Below are positions 58,601 through 64,000 of a stretch of DNA of 64,000 bases, piece by piece. Position numbers and translations under genes: made by a program. The stretch is from the NCBI GenBank assembly GCA_022661535.1, contig JAKULF010000010.1:1240001-1304000 (forward strand), given 5' to 3'. The notes beneath the pieces are model-generated. The model ran no database searches, was not told the origin of the DNA, and saw only the letters and a list, made by a program, of their open reading frames with translations. Source of the DNA: Eutypa lata. Its lineage: Eukaryota > Ascomycota > Sordariomycetes > Xylariales > Diatrypaceae. The number at the start of each line of letters is the position of its first letter. The first letter of the stretch is position 1.

Positions 58601-60301
58601 CTTGTCACTTATATTATTAGCCAGTTAGCCAATCCGTGTCAAATAATCGGACGATTTGATAGGAAGCACTGTCTCCGTCTAAACGCGCATTATACATTAT
58701 ACATTATATGTGATGAAATTATTATGTGGTGACCGAATCACCAAGACATTTGCAATATTAAGCATGTCAACTAATTTGCTTGCACTACATGTGTCATGAC
58801 GGAACCTTCGGCTCACTTATATCAGCATCTAACTCCTGATGTGCTGTATTGTATCTGTCTCCCCTCCTCCCCCTCTCTGCTTGTGAGAGAAAAAATGCTT
58901 TTCTTCATGTAGGTATATGTTAGTAAGACGAACAGGACCCCATGTCGCAACGGACATCTTTAGCCATCTCGGGGCGAGGGTAGCATTGCAATCGCTCGTT
59001 TAGTATACAGGCCGTCCTGGTAGCTGATCTCTTAACGTCATGCCGCTTTATGGAGATGAACCCTGCTCACTGCTAGCCGAATAGAGGAGAGACGGCTCAT
59101 ATGGAATTCTTCATAAGAAACCGAGAAAGCCATAGCGCTCCCGGAAAAGATGGAGATGGCACGATGGTCCCTGGTTATCCATCGGCATGCCTTGCCTATA
59201 GACGATGAGCTAATAGCATCGATCAGGGTATTCTTCGGATTCCGATCTGGCGTTGCCATACTCTGGTTGGCTGAAACAGCAGTTTCTCGTGTTCAACCAC
59301 TGGGGCGCAGTGGAAGTGGGCCAGAGATCCCACAAAAGGGTCTTGAGCACGTACTATTTACCTATCTTGTCCTAGATCTATCTTTCACTCCCCGACCCTG
59401 GGATTCCAGGGTTTCACACCCTGGAGCTTGTGATGCTTAAGCGCGGTTTTGACATCCAAATGGGCTAGAATAGGCAATGTTTTCAACGGCTGGTTATCAG
59501 TTTTCAGCTACCGAAAATGGTTTGTGTGTATGAAGAGCTTATCCTATCGGCTGGTAGTTTCTGTGACTGAAACGGTGTTTTACCCAAACTTGTCTTGTTG
59601 ACTATAGGTGAGCAGGTGCGCTGCATATTTCATTATGCTTCTAAAGGGTGATCGGGTGATCAGAAATCGGCGCTCACAAGAGCCAATACCTCTGCAGGTT
59701 TCGGCAAGTCTTGTGATGGCTTCACCTACATAAACAAAGCAAGACTTCTTCATGCACGTAATAGATTCTAATCGCCACGATATAGTAGTCTAGGTACATA
59801 TGATACCCAGCGCAGTCATCTATACAGTTTGCGCACGCGATTACCATCTATGTATACATCAAGCGCGCGTATGATGGTGACATTTAGCACCGGGGAATAA
59901 TCCCCAGTTGTACAAAGTCAAATCTTCCGAGTGTCCGGGTCCAAAGAATAAAACGCCAAAGTAGGGGTCTCTCAGCTAACACCTGGTACGCATAATAAAC
60001 GCATGGCTTTGATATTCTTAGTTCTTGAACGTCGTTCGCCAGTATCTTGCTGCCTTGGGACTAACAAGCGCAAAGAACCCCACCAGATCCATTCATGTGT
60101 TTATGCTTCCGTGCCGTCTTTTTTTCCGTTCCAAGGTTGAAGACAGAGCCCTTGGCGGAAAGTCGCTTCAGAAGGTAAATCTGACATTGGGCGGTTCACC
60201 AATGAAAGAAACATTTCGCATTGTAGAAAGAAATTTAGTGGAGTTACAATGCCCACTCAGCCACAATTCGATGCAGTTTTAATGTTGTGTAATAGATTGG
60301 A

Positions 60302-60337
60302 TGGTGGTGGTAATGATGGTGGTGGTGGTGGTGGTTA
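60302..60337. repeat. (GGT)n run
   Basis: GGTGGT triplets with two interruptions. Confidence 0.9.
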
Positions 60338-61003
60338 CACGATTTATTGCGTAGGCATTCGTAGGTAAGCAAGTACCGTATGTTTCCCACTGTCTGACAT
60401 GGTATTCTATTTTTAAATTAACCTTTCAGCGCCGCTTGCGCTTCCGTCTTGACCCTACAGCTGTCTTAAAGCCAAGACCCTAAGTTTCCCCGTTCTATTC
60501 GCTCAGCCGTTCTCTGTAGGTATTTGATTTTCAACCAACTTTTGTGTTTTCTTCCCCAAATTCGGATTCCACTATTGATCAGCGGATACAACGTTTCATG
60601 CCGTTATTCTTTCCATCTAAGTATGTATGCAGCTTAAATGCTTGAAATCTCCATTTTGAAGTTCCAGCACTATGGCACTATTGCCCATTTATTAGTTAGT
60701 GATCAACGTGCTATGTATTAACTAGACTGCTGTCACATACTCCTATTATGGGTTCCTCTAGACTTAAACTTCATGCTGCGCTAATAGGATAACCCGGCTT
60801 CGGTATGTTATTTGGGCGAACATGATAGCCTAAGGCTAGAAAACTAAGACTGGGATATAGGCACTTGCCGGTGAACCTTTTGGATTCCCTACTGCCTACG
60901 TATGTAGTAAACATGCGACAGGGACTTAGTTTATCAAGCGGGGTCTATCACAAAGAGATCCCACAAGATATGGGTCATCAACCAAGACTATACTATGGGG
61001 GGT

Positions 61004-61023
61004 GCAGGTGCAGGTGCAGGTGC
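61004..61023. repeat. GCAGGT hexamer array
   Basis: About three and a half tandem hexamers. Confidence 0.9.
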
Positions 61024-64000
61024 AAGGGAAGTTTCGTCCGCTCGTGCGGCTCATGATAGGTAGGTACCTATGCAGTGTATAGCTTTCTTTCGAAGGTGCC
61101 TAGATGCCTCGACTACCTACCTGAAATTTCTTCCAAGCCCTTCTACTCCACTACAGACAGACACACACACAGAGATAGACACACATCAATCACATACGTA
61201 CAGAACATACATAAAACATACATACGTAGTTTGAAAATATCGTGCCATTACCAAGGATGGTATGAGATGCTGCGGCATACCGTCCATCGTAGGAACACAT
61301 GAAGAGCGGTGAGTGCAGCAGCTCTTCGCGGGCAAAGCGAGTCAGAGTCGAGCACCAGCAAGAGGCGAAGAACGGGCTTGCAGTGCTTGCATGTCATGGA
61401 TATTCAGGGTCGTTGAAATGCTGTATAACCAGGACTATCTACCGATGTATGTAGCTAGGGCCTGCAGATTCCCGATGCGAATTGGCTGGAAATCTCAAGC
61501 ATTTTCCTCTGCCCACATGTCTCCAATAGCGTAGCGTGGTCGGCCCTCCTCGAATCTTCCCACGCGCGGTTCTCCTTCCAAGGCAAATCGATATGCACAG
61601 CATTGGAGTCTCCCCATGTTATACAGGGGGACCCTTTGTTCCTTTTCTGCGGAGTACGGTGCAGTGGTGTCATGCTACAGTAGGTAAGAAGTATACTAAT
61701 GTAGTAGTCTAGTAGTCAATGGTGGTTATAGGAAGAATCGGTTAATGTTCAATATTTATGTAGGTAAGTGACTATCGCTAAACACGCTGCTAAATGTTCG
61801 GCGCCGACTGCAGCGAGACAGGGGGGAAATAGGTATAAGGCGGGAAAAAAAGGCCCAGCAGGTACCTAGGTAGGTAGGATGAAGTTAGTGTTCTGCGTGA
61901 TGGATACTTGAACGGCTCTAGCGGAACCAGTTAGCGGAAACTCGGAACTGGTAGCTGGCCGTTAACTGCCGTAGTACTAGAAAACAACTGAAATTCATCC
62001 CGTAAGCCCCGCCCCGTGCTTTAACTACATACTTGACTACCTAACCTTAACCCACATAGCACACTTCTATCTACCTAACGGGGGATTAGTACTCAGTACT
62101 GCAATTGACATCATGATAGTGTGGTAATGCAAGCAGCCGATTCGTCAGAGTTTTCTAATAATCACGTACAAAATCTCTCAGCCAGGAGTTATTTTTAGCG
62201 ATCTCTCTCGTTTTATCCCTAAAACGGTTAAACACGTTGCTCTACCATCCACCGGTCAGCACCTAATTCGTGCAGCTCAGAGTTCTCTCTCTTGGCTAGA
62301 CCTATCTATCAGTGTGTCTGCTAGTCTAGTTAGCTTACTGGTAGGAAGACTGGACGTTCTTTGCCATGTGCTGATGGGCTTGCTAGGTGGGTAGATTTAC
62401 CCGAGCAATGTTTTTATTTTTCTATGTATGTGCGGCCCTATTTCGCGAGTATAATACACACATACACACAAGTACAAGCAAGTCCGTTACTGGATCCACG
62501 CCGGCCGGAGCTACTTGTCAAGTCACGCCGTTAGGTCCCGAGTCAGCCGGGCAGTTGTCATCGAACCTATATCCCGGCTTCATCGTCAGATGTTGGTCAA
62601 GAAAGCGTCACGCGTCTATCTATTTGTGATTACACAACACACGTTGCCAATTTGCAGTGCTGCGACTAGGATGGTCGATGACTAATGACATAATCCTTCA
62701 TGTATGAAGATGAGTCCATTGCCACGCTACAACGTGCTCAGTATCTATTGTACGTACGACAAACCATGCTTTGGGGTGCCACAAACGCCCCAACATGCTG
62801 TTCTTATCATTGGAAATAGATGAATGTCTAGATGACTGTAACACGGCGGTCCTAAAGACTATTGGCTAATAGTCTTAGTTTGTTACTTCTATGTCCCCTC
62901 AACTATCGAAACATCACCGCTTTTGACGTCTTGTGCATGTGTTACAGCCAGCTAAGAAGACGTGGACGCTATTCTGTTCAACGAAGTCCATGCAGCTGTG
63001 ATGCTCGCACGACTAGGCTGGTGCTCATTACAAAGCACCCAACACTGACAAGCATTCCATCTACAAACACACCGCAGTTTCCCGTTGACTGGCCATATGA
63101 GACAAAACTCCAAACCGAAAATATCTAGATTGTCCGAGTGTTGGCCATGTTTTTCGCCTTGACCGGCGCAAAAAGCCCTACTTAAGCTTTAGCTTATGCG
63201 AAAGGCGCCAAGGGTCTACGTCCTGACCATGCATGCCTCAACTATAACTGGCATAAGCTTTTGCCTGCAAGTTCCCCTCTCTTAACTTTGTAGGGGATAT
63301 CAGACAAACTATGACCTAAGCAGAAGATCACTTTGAATCCACAGATCATCGAGTCAGCTACAACAAGGTTTACAGAATTTGACATTCCCATGATGCACGT
63401 ATGACCATCGTTCCATGATCGGTATACCGGTCTTCTACCAGTTTCAGCAATATCTCGACGATATGAGGGCTAGTGACAAGGGGCTCTTGAGGAAGCTGTC
63501 AGGCTGTATGTCGTCGGACTGGTCCTTCGATTCGTGTTAGATCGCTTTATGATAGCACCAAATAGCACCTCGAACGGGAGCTACGTATAGCACATAAGAC
63601 AGCGCGACTAAGAGCCAACTAGATAACATACTAGCAGCTCCTTAGCTCTGATGTCAACTAGGAAACCGCGAGGGTAACTATTACTAGAGGTTCTAGGTTG
63701 CCAGTATACCTGGCCCTGGCCGCGAGATCCTAATCAATACATGGGGTAACCGGCCATTCTCAATGTATATCTTGGGTCATAGATGCGAGGTACCGCTTTG
63801 TTGCCTGTATATTCTTACGAATGAAGGTCGACCGTACTAAACGAGACAACCTAGTTTCTCCGAGGAAATCATACGTGAACTCATGAAGATGTTACCAGGT
63901 TTAGTGTGCGTTCAATATCTTACTTCTACAAAACGTAGGGCTGAGCGAGACAGCGAATGGCGGCGTTCCGCGTAATAACCACTTGCTTTATTGTCCGGCG

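Larger units (their letters stand above)
54245..64000. other. Gene-poor region, 9.8 kb
   Basis: The first several hundred bases upstream of 54244 are the zinc-cluster gene promoter. Beyond that there are CATA/TACC-rich stretches (55605-55690), a GGT run (60302-60337), a GCAGGT hexamer array (61004-61023) and many short open frames with no recognisable family. No transposase, reverse transcriptase or rRNA was seen. The DNA is not extremely AT-rich, so heavy repeat-induced mutation is not obvious. Confidence 0.5.

Noticed and set aside
58275..58628. 117-codon plus-strand frame
   Set aside because: Unusual composition, antisense also open, no homologous motif.
1..64000. Secondary-metabolite cluster, CRISPR array, rRNA or intact transposon
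   Set aside because: No polyketide, peptide-synthetase or terpene enzymes, no spaced direct repeats, no 5S or large rRNA sequence and no transposase or reverse-transcriptase motifs were seen. An SDR and a zinc-cluster gene 37 kb apart do not make a cluster.

Overview
The window is nuclear DNA of a filamentous ascomycete (Pezizomycotina, most likely Sordariomycetes). The evidence is short GT..AG introns of about 50-190 bp with CTAAC/CTAAT branch points, single genes on alternating strands without operons, N2227, 2EXR and Zn2Cys6 families, and many TACCTACC/TAGGTACC words and microsatellites between genes. The species cannot be named from the sequence alone. Exon boundaries below were joined by hand from splice motifs and frame continuity; none has transcript support.

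The left two thirds (1-44.7 kb) is the gene-bearing part. In order: 5'-truncated inositol polyphosphate 5-phosphatase (+), ankyrin L-asparaginase (-), PP2A B56 subunit (-), TFIIIC Tfc1/Sfc1 subunit (+), SDR oxidoreductase (+), N2227/carnosine N-methyltransferase-like protein (-), proteasome assembly chaperone 4 (+), Kap104/transportin (+), mitochondrial phosphatidylserine decarboxylase (-), ubiquitin-like/Herp-Usa1-type membrane protein (+), a small single-TM protein (+), two unknown proteins (-,-), a 2EXR protein (+) and a SET-domain protein (+).

The right third (44.7-64 kb) is nearly empty. Its only convincing gene is an eight- or nine-part Zn2Cys6 transcription factor on the minus strand at 51.8-54.2 kb. 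The rest holds microsatellites, small inverted repeats and tRNA-like box A fragments, with no recognisable transposase or reverse transcriptase.

Most genes are conserved housekeeping functions (lipid and phosphoinositide metabolism, nuclear import, Pol III transcription, proteasome assembly, PP2A signalling, ERAD), and they do not form an evident pathway or secondary-metabolite cluster. No new multi-gene system was found. The points most worth checking are the zinc-cluster gene whose cysteine codons are split by introns into frame-preserving mini-exons, a poly-GTT intron that stays open if retained, a weak-donor intron in the TFIIIC gene, sharp GC steps inside genes, and Pol III-like/tRNA-derived units near 27.6 and 40.0 kb.
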